A DNA stretch of 38,672 bases from contig JANYDE010000083.1 in assembly GCA_025359915.1 (NCBI GenBank), forward strand, positions 1 through 38,672. Direction: 5' to 3'. Positions 25,659-34,893 of this stretch are shown here, piece after piece. Position 1 is the first letter of the stretch, and each line of letters starts with the position of its first letter. This DNA is from Chamaesiphon sp. 336R_metabinner_41 (GTDB lineage Bacteria; Cyanobacteriota; Cyanobacteriia; Cyanobacteriales; Chamaesiphonaceae). Made by a program: the position numbers and the translations under genes. Below the pieces are notes generated by a model. The model worked only from the letters and a program-made list of their open reading frames with translations. It did no database searches and was not told the DNA's origin.

Positions 25659-27428
25659 CTACATGGCTTTGCCTGTATGTAGCCAATCAGCTAATCCAGC
25701 AGGTGCTTGGACTTGGCTGAGGATGGTGCGGAGCGAGTCGCCTTCGAGGACTTCCTGATCGAGCAACACTTTGGTTGTCGATTCTAACAGCTCCCGATTT
25801 TGGTCTAGGATCGCCTTCGCCATGCTATTCGCACCATCGATCGTTTCTTTGATTAGGCGATCGATTTCGCTAGATACACCGCCACTGACAGCCCGACGAG
25901 TATTCGTATCTCCTTCTAAAAATTGCGATTGGTTGCTAGCAAAAGCGATCGGCCCCAGTGTATCACTCATCCCATAGAGAGTAATCGCTTTTTCGGCGAG
26001 GCTAGTTGCTTTCTGAATATCATCACTCGCACCTGTAGATACCTTCCCGAAGACGATCGATTCAGCAGCCCGTCCGCCTAAGAGAGTGGCAATTTGACCG
26101 CGAATTTCGTCTTCCATCATCAGGAAGCGATCTTCATCGGGCATTTGGAGCGTATAACCTAGCGCACCGACTCCACGCGGCACGATCGAGATTTTCTCGA
26201 CTTTACCGCGTCCAGTCATCAAGGCACCGACGAGGGCATGTCCGACTTCATGATAGGCGACAGTTTGCCGCTCGATCGGATTCAATACCCGCGAACGCTT
26301 TTCCAATCCAACCAATACCCGCTCGAACGCTACCTCGAAATCAGCCATCAAGACTGCTTGACGATTGTTTCGTGCTGCCATTAGAGCCGCTTCATTGACG
26401 AGGTTCGCCAAATCCGCACCTGTTAAACCAGATGTGCGCGTCGCTAATAATTCCAGATCGACATCCTCACCCAATTTGACATTATTAGCATGGACAGTGA
26501 GAATCTGCGCTCTACCCGATCGATCTGGTCGGTCAACAACGACTTGGCGATCGAAACGACCTGGACGACGTAAAGCTGGATCGAGGACTTCAGGGCGATT
26601 GGTGGCGGCAATCAGGATCACACCAGTATTGCCATCAAAACCATCCATCTCGGTCAGTAATTGATTGAGGGTTTGTTCGCGCTCATCGTTACCACCATTG
26701 GGATTCATGCCATTACCACGAGATTTGCCGATCGCATCTAGCTCATCGATAAAAATGATACAGGGAGCCTGACGCTTGGCTTTTTCAAACAAATCCCGCA
26801 CTCGTGATGCACCTACGCCGACAAACATTTCGACAAATTCCGAACCAGACATACTAAAGAATGGCACTCCAGCTTCACCCGCAACCGCTTTGGCGAGGAG
26901 TGTTTTACCTGTACCTGGAGGGCCGACTAGTAATACACCTTTAGGAATTTTGGCTCCGAGGCGGGTATATTTATCGCTATTTTTGAGGAAATCAACGACT
27001 TCTTGCAATTCTTGCTTGGCTTCATCGACACCAGCAACATCGGCAAATTTAACTCCAGTTTTTCCTTGGGCATAAGTTCTAGCTTTACTCTTGCCAACAC
27101 CCATTATTCCGCCACCACTACCTTCGGTATATTTAAGTAGCAAAGCACCCGCACCGACAGCAACTAATGGTGGTAAAACAACAGCTAGTAATGTGCCTAG
27201 CCAGGAATCAGACGGAGGATTTTGGATGGTGTATTCCACGCCATTTGCAGTTAGCAAATCAGGCAAACTTTCTGCGAGTAAATCTGGGACGGTAAAATAA
27301 GTTTCTGAACTATTTTCGATACCAACTGTATACTCAATCCGGTTGGGGCTAATTTTTACCTTCGTGACTCGGTTGGTTTTAACTGCTGCTAGAAAATCAC
27401 CGTAAGCCTGTTGGGAAATAGTTGCCAT
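25659..27428 (-). CDS. ftsH: FtsH-type ATP-dependent zinc metalloprotease, single visible membrane helix
   Basis: 589 aa from ATG 27428. A further 13 codons to 27467 are open but unremarkable. FtsH degrades membrane proteins; cyanobacterial forms repair photosystem II. The N-terminal domain ([20 protein letters not shown]) leads into one membrane helix (about 75-99, [20 protein letters not shown]). The AAA module has Walker A GPPGTGKT (169-176), Walker [12 protein letters not shown] and the second region of homology [14 protein letters not shown]. The zinc site is HEVGH. Usual cyanobacterial FtsH proteins are slightly longer and start with an extra membrane helix, which is missing here. It may therefore be a distinct FtsH class, with altered topology. 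Confidence 0.93.
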   Translation of the reverse strand: MATISQQAYGDFLAAVKTNRVTKVKISPNRIEYTVGIENSSETYFTVPDLLAESLPDLLTANGVEYTIQNPPSDSWLGTLLAVVLPPLVAVGAGALLLKYTEGSGGGIMGVGKSKARTYAQGKTGVKFADVAGVDEAKQELQEVVDFLKNSDKYTRLGAKIPKGVLLVGPPGTGKTLLAKAVAGEAGVPFFSMSGSEFVEMFVGVGASRVRDLFEKAKRQAPCIIFIDELDAIGKSRGNGMNPNGGNDEREQTLNQLLTEMDGFDGNTGVILIAATNRPEVLDPALRRPGRFDRQVVVDRPDRSGRAQILTVHANNVKLGEDVDLELLATRTSGLTGADLANLVNEAALMAARNNRQAVLMADFEVAFERVLVGLEKRSRVLNPIERQTVAYHEVGHALVGALMTGRGKVEKISIVPRGVGALGYTLQMPDEDRFLMMEDEIRGQIATLLGGRAAESIVFGKVSTGASDDIQKATSLAEKAITLYGMSDTLGPIAFASNQSQFLEGDTNTRRAVSGGVSSEIDRLIKETIDGANSMAKAILDQNRELLESTTKVLLDQEVLEGDSLRTILSQVQAPAGLADWLHTGKAM

Positions 27429-27687
27429 CGTTTTATAAATAAAAGAGTAGATGGAGAGTAATGCCAAATCTAGGTAACAGTTAAGCGTTCGACTATTGAA
27501 GTATTCGACTGACTGTTGCTGATGTTTTTATCTTAGGCGATCGACTTAGCCAACATAAGTCGTGGTGCTACTCTAAAGCTGGCGGTAAACCACACTACGA
27601 GTGTTCCAGCTTACCGCTTATTTCACTATTCACTAAACCACTAAACCACTCTAGATATCTAACTTGACACTAGGAAAAGAATTGCTC

Positions 27688-28809
27688 TTAACCAACCGCC
27701 TGAACTGGGGCGAGAATCTCTCCATATAGGCTTTCAATTCGATCGATGTTACCTTTGAGGGTATAGCGGTCTAATACTCGTTGACGGGCAGATTTACCCA
27801 AGTTATCGCGCCAAATCTGATGTTCGCGAATTAGCGGTAAAATAGTACGGAGTTGCCCCGATACACCTTGAGTATTGATGACAATTCCGGCACCTTCCTC
27901 AATCACCGAGGCATCTGCACCTGCATCGGTGGCGATACAAGCAATACCACAAGACATGGCTTCAAGCAGGGAAAGTGACAAACCTTCCACTAGAGAAGGC
28001 AGTACAAACACATCAGCACCGCGCAAAATCTCGATCCGACGAGCATCATCGCGAATGGCACCCAACCAAATCACTCCATATTCAGGGCCATAAGATGGTT
28101 CGAGATTTGGTCGGAGCGGGCCATCACCAACTAATAATAGTTTGCAACCGTGGTCGCGCATATTGCAGTATTTCCACGCTTTTAGTAAGGATTCAACATT
28201 TTTTTCTGTCGAAATCCGTCCCTGATAAACGTAGATTTGTTTGGCATTAAATTCGGCTTTGATACTACTGGAACCTGGTGCATATTTTGCATCGTCCACA
28301 CCATTGGGAATCACGATGATTCGATCGCGTGGCACACCTAGTTTAACTAATAAATCCTGCTGTTCCTCGCAGAAAATAATCGTGCGATCGTATTTTGCTA
28401 AAAACGGTGCATATAATTGGTACGCTAGCAATTGGCTGGTCGAGGTAACATTTCGCCGCTTGCCATCATAGGGCGTATGAAATGTCGAAATCAGTGGTAA
28501 ATCTAGTTCTTGGCAAATTTCTGGCAGTAGGAAATCGAGAGGTGATAAACTCAGTGAAGCATGAACGATGTCCGGTTTCCGGCGGCGTAGCGATCGTTCG
28601 AGTACCCGTTTTGCCCTAATTGTGGGAATGGTAAATACTTGAGATTTGTAGAGAAATGGTAATGGCACTTCATCGCCATCCGCCTTGGTGTCAGCAAAAT
28701 GCATGAAACTCACTTTGTGCCCACGATTAGTTAAGGCACCAGTAATTTCTCGACTATAGGTAACATTCCCACAAAAAGGCGTTTTCTTTCCCAGCCACGC
28801 AATATGCAT
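27688..28809 (-). CDS. GT4-family glycosyltransferase
   Basis: 373 aa. GT-B fold glycosyltransferase of family 4, transferring a sugar from a nucleotide-sugar donor. The N-terminal Rossmann domain starts MHIAWLGKKTPFCGNVTYSR and includes HTPYDGKR. The donor domain has VYQGRISTEKNVESLLKAW, LLLVGDGPLRP, then EGLSLSLLEAMSCGIACIAT, the conserved EX7E region that binds the nucleotide sugar. The acceptor could be a lipid or polysaccharide and cannot be read from sequence. It is alone in its orientation group, with a heptamer repeat immediately upstream. Confidence 0.9.
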   Translation of the reverse strand: MHIAWLGKKTPFCGNVTYSREITGALTNRGHKVSFMHFADTKADGDEVPLPFLYKSQVFTIPTIRAKRVLERSLRRRKPDIVHASLSLSPLDFLLPEICQELDLPLISTFHTPYDGKRRNVTSTSQLLAYQLYAPFLAKYDRTIIFCEEQQDLLVKLGVPRDRIIVIPNGVDDAKYAPGSSSIKAEFNAKQIYVYQGRISTEKNVESLLKAWKYCNMRDHGCKLLLVGDGPLRPNLEPSYGPEYGVIWLGAIRDDARRIEILRGADVFVLPSLVEGLSLSLLEAMSCGIACIATDAGADASVIEEGAGIVINTQGVSGQLRTILPLIREHQIWRDNLGKSARQRVLDRYTLKGNIDRIESLYGEILAPVQAVG

Positions 28810-28837
28810 TTTTCGTTAAATCGATCGGTATTAAAAT

Positions 28838-28869
28838 AAGTCGTAAGTCGTAAGTCGTAAGTCGTAAGT
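28838..28869. repeat. Heptamer tandem repeat (AAGTCGT)n
   Basis: Four exact copies of AAGTCGT and a partial fifth, 29 bp upstream of the glycosyltransferase start. Confidence 0.85.
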
Positions 28870-29037
28870 TGGGAGCGTCACTACTTCTTAAATATACCAG
28901 AAAAGGCTACCAGAGCGGTAGAGACTATCTGACAGCTCACATCTTGCTACCCGCGCATTTTAGCTAATAGTGATGTTAGAGGAAAAGGAGAAAAGGTAAC
29001 GCCCCACTCTAAGAACTTCACTATCAACTGTCCATTA

Positions 29038-29883
29038 TTAAGTGTTTATCGGTAATTCGAGCGGGATACTTCCTAAGACTCCAGTCCGAAAATCATTGAG
29101 AATCAAATGAGATGTTCGCTCTAAATCGCCTCGATACTTTTCATTTGCCAAATGATGCAGGTATTCTTCCCCGCTCAATGTCGTCGGAACAGAGCCATAT
29201 CGGGCGTTCAACGTGTCTACATATCCCAACTCTTGGCATAGCTCGATAAAGGCTGCCGCCATCCCTTGTCTGTCATATGCAGCCTCACCAATATCATCGC
29301 AGATCGCCAGCTTCACCGCCGCAGATTGGTCGCTCAAACGTCCAGGAATAATCCCTGGTGCATCTAATAACTCTAATTGATCGGAAATTCTGACCCATCG
29401 CAGGGATCTAGTCACACCAGCACGTCTGGCACTTTCTACTACTCGTTTATTTACCAGACGATTGATCAGAGCTGATTTACCCACATTGGGAAAGCCGATG
29501 ACTACAGCTCGGACTGGACGCGGTAACATCCCGCGCTCTTTGCGTTTTTCGTTGATGGCGACACCAACTGACTGCGCTGCTTTGGAGATCGCCACTACTC
29601 CAGTTCCCTGTTGCGCGTTGGCAAAAAATGGCTGTTCGCCTTGGGATAAGAACCATTCCGTCCATGAGTCTTTGACAGCAATCGGAATCATATCCACCCG
29701 ATTCAGAACTAATATTTTGTGTTTATTTCCAATCCACGTCTTGAGGAGTGGATGATATGTCGCAAAAGGAATCCTCGCATCCCGCACTTCAAGCACAACA
29801 TCAACTTTTTTGAGTTGCTCTTGAAGTTGACGCTCGGCTTTGGCAATATGTCCTGGATACCATTGGATTGCAGGGATGGGCAT
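29038..29883 (-). CDS. ylqF: Ribosome biogenesis GTPase YlqF/RbgA
   Basis: 281 aa, normal length. This is a circularly permuted GTPase that helps assemble the large ribosomal subunit. The permuted order is visible: G4 NRVD (61-64) precedes G1 GFPNVGKS (130-137) and G3 DAPG (174-177). The N-terminus IQWYPGHIAKAERQL is typical. The C-terminal helical domain binds ribosomal RNA. The ATG at 29883 is adjacent to a heptamer repeat. There is no operon partner. Confidence 0.94.
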   Translation of the reverse strand: MPIPAIQWYPGHIAKAERQLQEQLKKVDVVLEVRDARIPFATYHPLLKTWIGNKHKILVLNRVDMIPIAVKDSWTEWFLSQGEQPFFANAQQGTGVVAISKAAQSVGVAINEKRKERGMLPRPVRAVVIGFPNVGKSALINRLVNKRVVESARRAGVTRSLRWVRISDQLELLDAPGIIPGRLSDQSAAVKLAICDDIGEAAYDRQGMAAAFIELCQELGYVDTLNARYGSVPTTLSGEEYLHHLANEKYRGDLERTSHLILNDFRTGVLGSIPLELPINT

Positions 29884-29890
29884 GTTGAAT

Positions 29891-29919
29891 TAAGTAATAA
29901 GTAATAAGTAATAGGTAAT
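29891..29919. repeat. Heptamer tandem repeat (TAAGTAA)n
   Basis: Four period-7 units, the last diverged to TAGGTAA, immediately upstream of ylqF. Confidence 0.8.
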
Positions 29920-30081
29920 ATGGCGATTCTCAATGAAAGGCTCGTATCCTTTTGTTCTGAATCTCTTCGCCCTCTATCTTGAAGCCGCTGGTGCAAGATG
30001 TGAGTACCCATTGCCAAGGTAATCGATCGTCGTTTGGATTCTATCCTAAGAATGTTGGAGGTTGCTATCCTATTTTAACCG

Positions 30082-31245
30082 CTATTTCGCTGCCTGAAAC
30101 ACCAACCACCCACCAGTCGCAATCCCGATAAAATTAGGTAGCCATCCGGCAAAAAATGGGGAAATAATCTCGGCTTGTCCCAAAGCTCCACAAACAAACA
30201 TGATTAAATAATAACCAAAAATCATCAATACACTGACTCCAAAACTTGTCGCCTTGCCCGAACGTTGGGGTTTAATTCCCATTGCCGAACCGATGAGGCC
30301 AAAGACGATACAAACGAAGGGAAATGCCAGTTTACTTTGGGTTTTTACTGCAACGGATAAGATTTTTTTCTTGTCGCCACTGAGTCTAATTTGCTCGGCA
30401 TATTCCATCAATTCGGCGACACTCATCTCTTCAGGATTTTTGTCTGGTGCGGCTAAGTCAAAGGGTGATTTGGGTAGTTGCAATTGTTGATGTTGGAAGG
30501 TGACAATATTCCGGTAGGAAGCATCGGGCGCAATTAAATAAATGGTACCATTAACAAAATCCCAGGTACTTTTATCGGCATTCCAGACCGCAGATTGGGC
30601 ATTAAGGATTTGACTCAAGCCTTTATCTTGTTGGGATCTGTCGATAATTGTCAAACCACTCATCGTTTTACCGTCGAATTTTTCGGCGTAAAATAGTCTG
30701 ACTAATACTTGTTCTTTGGTGCCATTTCGATCGATCTCTTTGTACTCAGGGACGATGATATTATCTTTCTTAAAGGCTGGCTTATCCTGCTTGAGAGCGG
30801 TTGAGAGGATCGCTGTAGCTCGTTGATTGGCGGCAGGCACCAACAATTCATTGAAGAAAAAGGTCACAATCGTGACAATGATACTTAAAATTAGCGCGGG
30901 TAAAACCAATCGATAAATACTAATCCCACAACTCCGAAAGGCGATAATCTCACTAGCGGCAGAAAATTGACCATATGTCATCATGCCTGATAACAAAATC
31001 GACATTGGGAATGCATATCCCACATAGAGCGGCATTTTGAGTGCCATTACTTCCATTGCTACTGTAATTGGTAAACCAGCTTCGGCGACCTGACGGACGA
31101 GATCGAATAAACTGCCAATTGCTAAAACGATCGATGAAAATGCCCCAACTCCAAATAAAAACGGCATCAGTAATTGGATGAAGATATATCGATCCATTAC
31201 CGAAATTCCTGGCATGAAGTTTCGCGTTAAACTTTTGTTACCCAC
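30082..31245 (-). CDS. LptF/LptG-family permease of the lipopolysaccharide exporter
   Basis: 387 aa from GTG 31245. Alternative ATG starts at 31215 and 31197 would drop 10-16 residues. The N-terminal half has about three membrane helices (IFIQLLMPFLFGVGAF, PLYVGYAFPMSILLSGM, LVLPALILSIIVTIVTFFF). A periplasmic domain follows (about 130-285), then three C-terminal helices (FPFVCIVFGLIGSAMG, FGVSVLMIFGYYLIMFVCGA, the last near the end). This is the LptF/G topology. With LptB it extracts lipopolysaccharide from the inner membrane. It is the third gene of lptA-lptB-lptF/G, 79 bp after lptB. Cyanobacteria often have one such permease acting as a homodimer; that is inference here. Confidence 0.9.
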   Translation of the reverse strand: MGNKSLTRNFMPGISVMDRYIFIQLLMPFLFGVGAFSSIVLAIGSLFDLVRQVAEAGLPITVAMEVMALKMPLYVGYAFPMSILLSGMMTYGQFSAASEIIAFRSCGISIYRLVLPALILSIIVTIVTFFFNELLVPAANQRATAILSTALKQDKPAFKKDNIIVPEYKEIDRNGTKEQVLVRLFYAEKFDGKTMSGLTIIDRSQQDKGLSQILNAQSAVWNADKSTWDFVNGTIYLIAPDASYRNIVTFQHQQLQLPKSPFDLAAPDKNPEEMSVAELMEYAEQIRLSGDKKKILSVAVKTQSKLAFPFVCIVFGLIGSAMGIKPQRSGKATSFGVSVLMIFGYYLIMFVCGALGQAEIISPFFAGWLPNFIGIATGGWLVFQAAK

Positions 31246-31252
31246 ATTAAAT

Positions 31253-31272
31253 TAGTTGATAGTTGATAGTTA
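31253..31272. repeat. Heptamer tandem repeat (TAGTTGA)n
   Basis: Two exact and one partial copy between lptB and the LptF/G gene. Confidence 0.6.
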
Positions 31273-31324
31273 TTAGTGAATAATTACAGCACGGATTGTG
31301 GATGATTAAATGGGGGCTAGCTGT

Positions 31325-32053
31325 TTAAAAATGAAAATTGCTACCTAAATAATATTGACGTACCAAGGGATTGCTATACATCTCTTCAGTGCTACCAGAA
31401 GCTAACACCTGACCTTCCCGCATGATGTATGCTCGATCGGTAACAGCGAGAGTCTCCCTGACATTATGGTCCGTAATTAGGATACCCATATTTCGATCGC
31501 GTAATTTGGCAATAATTTTTTGGATCTCCGCCACCGCAATCGGATCTACCCCTGCAAAGGGTTCGTCCAAAAATAAGAATTTTGGTCCATCAATCCCCGC
31601 AGCTAGCGCACGAGCTAATTCTGTCCGTCTTCTTTCCCCCCCTGACACCTGATTTCCGAGGGTATCTACCACCTTCTCTAGACTAAATTCAGTAATTAAA
31701 TCGGTTAATTTTTGATCCCACAGCTTACGCGGTACTTTAGTTTGCTCCATCACCAATAATAGATTATCTAATACTGTCAGACTCCGAAAGATACTCGGTT
31801 CCTGCGCTAAATAGCCTATTCCCAGCCGCGCACGCTGATGAATGGATAAATGGGTAATATCCTCATCGTCTAGCCATACCTTGCCTTTGTTGGGCTTCTC
31901 CAGTCCAGTAGCGATGTAGAATGTTGTAGTCTTCCCAGCACCATTAGGGCCGAGTAAACCGACGATTTCACCTTGGGATACGGATAGACTAACGCTATTG
32001 ACGATATTGCGTTTTCCGTAGGATTTATGGATGTTTTCGAGGACAATTTTCAC
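31325..32053 (-). CDS. lptB: Lipopolysaccharide export ATPase LptB
   Basis: 242 aa, standard length. Cytoplasmic ABC ATPase that powers lipopolysaccharide extraction with LptF/G. It has Walker A GPNGAGKTT (35-43), the Q-loop LAQEPSIFRSL, signature VSGGERRRTELARAL, Walker B KFLFLDEPFAGVDPIA and switch-His ITDHNVRETL. The initiation codon is GTG at 32053. It directly abuts a 31-bp C-rich tract on the coding strand, so there is no Shine-Dalgarno. It lies 87 bp after lptA and 79 bp before the permease. Confidence 0.96.
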   Translation of the reverse strand: MKIVLENIHKSYGKRNIVNSVSLSVSQGEIVGLLGPNGAGKTTTFYIATGLEKPNKGKVWLDDEDITHLSIHQRARLGIGYLAQEPSIFRSLTVLDNLLLVMEQTKVPRKLWDQKLTDLITEFSLEKVVDTLGNQVSGGERRRTELARALAAGIDGPKFLFLDEPFAGVDPIAVAEIQKIIAKLRDRNMGILITDHNVRETLAVTDRAYIMREGQVLASGSTEEMYSNPLVRQYYLGSNFHF

Positions 32054-32084
32054 GGGGGGGAGGGAGGAGGGGGGAGAGGGGAGG
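32054..32084 (+). promoter_or_regulatory. G-quadruplex-forming tract abutting the lptB start codon
   Basis: On the plus strand, G runs of 7, 3, 6 and 4 are separated by A, AGGA and AGA, which meets the four-run G-quadruplex pattern. It is the template strand for lptB, so the mRNA has a pyrimidine leader without a ribosome-binding site. The regulatory role is inferred. Confidence 0.5.
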
Positions 32085-32126
32085 ATACCGTGCTAAACGC
32101 GCCCCTTAGAAACAAAGGCGCAATTC

Positions 32127-32147
32127 TCAATTATCAATTATCAATTA
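32127..32147. repeat. Heptamer tandem repeat (TCAATTA)n reaching into lptA
   Basis: Three exact copies. The repeat overlaps the lptA stop codon and the last asparagine codons, so it forms the protein's C-terminus. Confidence 0.8.
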
Positions 32148-32887
32148 TTATTCGTTTTGTCTTCGTCAGGAATAATATAAATAGATTGCACTGGTATCCC
32201 TGTCTTCTGTTTGGCAAAGAATCGCCCCTCCTCAATCAGATAGGTAATCGTTTCGCCTTGCAAACTACTACCATTACTAACGACTAGGACATTTCCCGAT
32301 AAGACAATTTGCTTTGCCTTGACATTATATTGAGCGGTATTTGCCCGTGCTTGGAGCTTCTTCTCAGGATAAGTTAGTCGCACATTTCCGCGTGCTGTAA
32401 TTAGTTCGGTTTTGGTATTGGCTTCTTGGGTATTGGACAAAATCGTTAGTCCCTTGCCACCTTGTTGGGGGACGAGATAGTTGCTGCGGACTTGTTGCTT
32501 GACTTTCGGATTGACAATGAATTTACCTTCCTCAATCAGATAAGTCACGCTTTCGCCTTCCAAGGTACTGCCATTTTGGGTGATTAAAACATTACCTGTC
32601 AGCAAGATTCTTTTCTGCTTGATATAATATTGAGCAAGGTTCGCTTGCGCTTGAACTTTGCGACTAGGGTAGTTGAGTCGAACATTACCCTTGGCTGTGA
32701 CTACTTCTGTTTTAGAATTTGCTTCTTGAGTGTCTGCTTGAATTGATAATCCTTGCGAATTTTGCGGTTGCGCTTGGGCTGGCACCGTCTGAAGGGGTGT
32801 TATATTACAGCCAAGAGCGATCGATGACAAAATTATAAGCCATCCCCAATAATAGGAGCGATTGAAATTGTGAATTAGGCGTTGCAT
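32141..32887 (-). CDS. lptA: LptA-family lipopolysaccharide bridge protein with two tandem LptA domains
   Basis: 248 aa. An N-terminal membrane or signal segment (WGWLIILSSIALGC) suggests an exported protein, possibly lipid-modified at Cys27. Two homologous halves follow. The first has TQEANSKTEVVTAKGNVRLN, then ILLTGNVLITQNGSTLEGES and VTYLIEEGKF; the second has TQEANTKTELITARGNVRLT, then IVLSGNVLVVSNGSSLQGET and ITYLIEEGRF. Each matches the LptA/OstA beta-jellyroll that forms a filament carrying lipopolysaccharide across the periplasm. It is the first of lptA-lptB-lptF/G on this strand; no lptC is in the window. A tandem duplication within one chain pre-assembles a dimer-length piece of bridge. 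Confidence 0.9.
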   Translation of the reverse strand: MQRLIHNFNRSYYWGWLIILSSIALGCNITPLQTVPAQAQPQNSQGLSIQADTQEANSKTEVVTAKGNVRLNYPSRKVQAQANLAQYYIKQKRILLTGNVLITQNGSTLEGESVTYLIEEGKFIVNPKVKQQVRSNYLVPQQGGKGLTILSNTQEANTKTELITARGNVRLTYPEKKLQARANTAQYNVKAKQIVLSGNVLVVSNGSSLQGETITYLIEEGRFFAKQKTGIPVQSIYIIPDEDKTNNN

Positions 32888-32912
32888 GTATTAAATTTTA
32901 TCTGGATTTTGG

Positions 32913-33110
32913 TCATCCCGATCTAGTGGGAGCGCGAAAGCTGGGATTGAGAAAATCTGTATAGTCGAATTCTAATCTAGTTGACGCGCTCAATTTGTGA
33001 TAAGTTTCATACCAAGCCCGACGACATGTTCGAGCGGCAACGTAAATGCATAAATGTGCTACAGTCTTGATGTAGGGTAGCTTACTTAGTATCAATTTAT
33101 CCTCACCCAC
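32913..33110 (-). CDS. Doubtful small ORF upstream of lptA
   Basis: A GTG-started 65-codon frame containing AWYETYHKLSASTRLEFDYT, which looks protein-like, and four arginines plus two cysteines. There is no ribosome-binding site, no recognised family, and it overlaps nothing. It could be a gene remnant or chance. Confidence 0.25.
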   Translation of the reverse strand: MGEDKLILSKLPYIKTVAHLCIYVAARTCRRAWYETYHKLSASTRLEFDYTDFLNPSFRAPTRSG

Positions 33111-33149
33111 TTGACTTCAACCCCGATCGACCTCAGTAATTAAATTTTA

Positions 33150-34646
33150 ATGATGAAAATTAACAATCCCAAAAAATTAATTGACAGATGGTGGATGTAC
33201 GAGATTCCAATTCTGGTGTTTACCTTTATTCTGTCAGTCATTTCGACACTGCATCCAGAGCAAGTAGTCGCGATAGAGAGCCAGTCTGATTTTATCGCAG
33301 ATCGAACTGGTATCAGCACTCCAACCGCGCTGAACTTGGCGAGAGGTATCGCCAAAACACCACAATCTGCTCAAGATTATTTTCAAGAAGCGATGCGTCG
33401 CTATCGTAACAAAGATCGGGTGGGTGCAATCGCTTATTTCGATCGAGCGATTCAGTTGCAACCTGATTTTGTTGATGCTTATAATAATCGAGGCATTGTC
33501 AAAGGCGCGATTGGTGACAAATTAGGCGCGATTGCTGACTATACTAGTGCGATCAACCTCAATCCCAAATTCTTTGCTGCTTATGCCAATCGTGGCTTTG
33601 CTCGATTGAGTGATGGAGATCGAGTAGGTGCGATGTCAGACTTGCAAACCGCCGATGCGATCCAACCAAACGATCCACAGTTATCGATTGGGAAAGGGAT
33701 GATCTTGGCGCAAACTGGCGATAAACAAGGCGCGATTGCCAATTATAATCGGGCAATCAAACTCCAACCCAATAGTCCAGATGCTTATTACAATCGCGGT
33801 TTAGCGAAACTCGATCTCGGCGACAAGGCGGGTGCAATTGCTGATTATAATACGGTAATTAAGATCAAACCGACCTACGCAAATGCCTATTATGGTCGTG
33901 GAAAAGTCAAAGGATCGATCGGCAATTATCAAGGTGCCATCGCTGATTACGATCGAGCGATCTCACTGAAACCAGATCTATTCAATGCTTATTATAACCG
34001 CGCGACTGCCAAAAAAGAAATCGGCGATCGATCGGGTGCCATTGCTGATTACAATCGGATTATTGCTGCTAACCCAAAGGAGGCGATTGCTTTCTTTAAT
34101 CGCGCAGTTGTGTTCGCGGAAACTGGCGAACGTACCAATGCTATCTCTGATTATACGATCGCGATCTCCCTTAATCCTCAGCTAGTCGAAGCATATAATA
34201 ATCGCGGGATTATTCATTTTATGGTAGGCGATCGTCAAGCGGCAATTGCTGACTATACTGAAGCAATCAAGATCAAACCTAGTTATGCGGTGGCTTATCT
34301 AAATCGAGGAATTTCCTTTGCTTCGAGTCGCGAATATGACAAAGCAATCCTCGATTACGATCGCGGAATTGCAATTGCGCCCAACAATCCTGAATTATAC
34401 TTTAATCGGGGTTTAGTTCAATCCCAACGTCAGAATTACTCACAAGCAATCGCTGATTACGATACAGTAATCCGATTGGATCCAAGTCACGCGCTTGCTT
34501 ATAGCAGTCGGGGACTACTCCACGCTGAACAGCAAGCAACTCCTGCGGCTACTAAAGATTTGAAAATGGCTGCAAAATTATTCCAATCTCAAAAGAATAT
34601 AGCTGCCTATGAATCTGTTTTGCGAAAGTTAGCAACAATTAAATAA
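33150..34646 (+). CDS. TPR-repeat protein with N-terminal membrane anchor
   Basis: 498 aa. A hydrophobic segment (about 19-36, IPILVFTFILSVISTL) anchors or exports the protein. A short linker is followed by 12 consecutive 34-residue tetratricopeptide repeats (about 75-480), most matching AYYNRGLAK...G(D)..GAIADY..AI.L.P. Repeats 3, 4 and 12 are the most diverged. TPR arrays form a superhelical scaffold for protein binding; cyanobacterial members help assemble photosynthetic or envelope complexes, but the partner is unknown. The high similarity among repeats 5-9 suggests recent internal duplication. It is divergent from lptA. Confidence 0.9.
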   Translation: MMKINNPKKLIDRWWMYEIPILVFTFILSVISTLHPEQVVAIESQSDFIADRTGISTPTALNLARGIAKTPQSAQDYFQEAMRRYRNKDRVGAIAYFDRAIQLQPDFVDAYNNRGIVKGAIGDKLGAIADYTSAINLNPKFFAAYANRGFARLSDGDRVGAMSDLQTADAIQPNDPQLSIGKGMILAQTGDKQGAIANYNRAIKLQPNSPDAYYNRGLAKLDLGDKAGAIADYNTVIKIKPTYANAYYGRGKVKGSIGNYQGAIADYDRAISLKPDLFNAYYNRATAKKEIGDRSGAIADYNRIIAANPKEAIAFFNRAVVFAETGERTNAISDYTIAISLNPQLVEAYNNRGIIHFMVGDRQAAIADYTEAIKIKPSYAVAYLNRGISFASSREYDKAILDYDRGIAIAPNNPELYFNRGLVQSQRQNYSQAIADYDTVIRLDPSHALAYSSRGLLHAEQQATPAATKDLKMAAKLFQSQKNIAAYESVLRKLATIK

Positions 34647-34683
34647 GTTGTTTATTGTGATGAGACTTTATTTAGAACAAACC

Positions 34684-34705
34684 GCTCAGTCAAAACCGAC
34701 TGAGC
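34684..34705 (+). terminator. Hairpin after the TPR gene
   Basis: 8-bp perfect arms GCTCAGTC (34684-34691) and GACTGAGC (34698-34705), 37 bp past the stop codon. Only a short T-poor tail follows, so termination is uncertain. Confidence 0.4.
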
Positions 34706-34758
34706 AAATTGTCGCGTCTATCATTACAAAGTTGGAACTTCTTGCCTAAAATTAACTC

Positions 34759-34893
34759 AATGATGGTTGAGTGTGATGTCCCCAATGACCTTCCTGCTGC
34801 TCTGAGTCCCATTCCTTCTGTTCGCACATTCATGGCGATTGTGACTATTTCTACTGGCGTTCTCAGCCTCGCCATCACTGTTCCCGTTCGTTC
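34759..34893 (-). pseudogene. Remnant of an IS1-family InsA-like transposase
   Basis: About 45 codons on the minus strand read ERTGTVMARLRTPVEIVTIA then MNVRTEGMGLRAAGRSLGTS and HSTII. This matches the helix-turn-helix part of cyanobacterial IS1-type proteins, where RTGT.MARLRTP and GMGLRATGR are characteristic. The zinc-finger part upstream and the catalytic part downstream are missing. Both edges run into unrelated sequence, one of them a palindromic repeat. Confidence 0.6.

Noticed and set aside
27570-27605. Inverted repeat AAGCTGG / CCAGCTT upstream of ftsH
   Set aside because: Arms of only 6-7 bp with a long loop and no placement typical of an operator or terminator.
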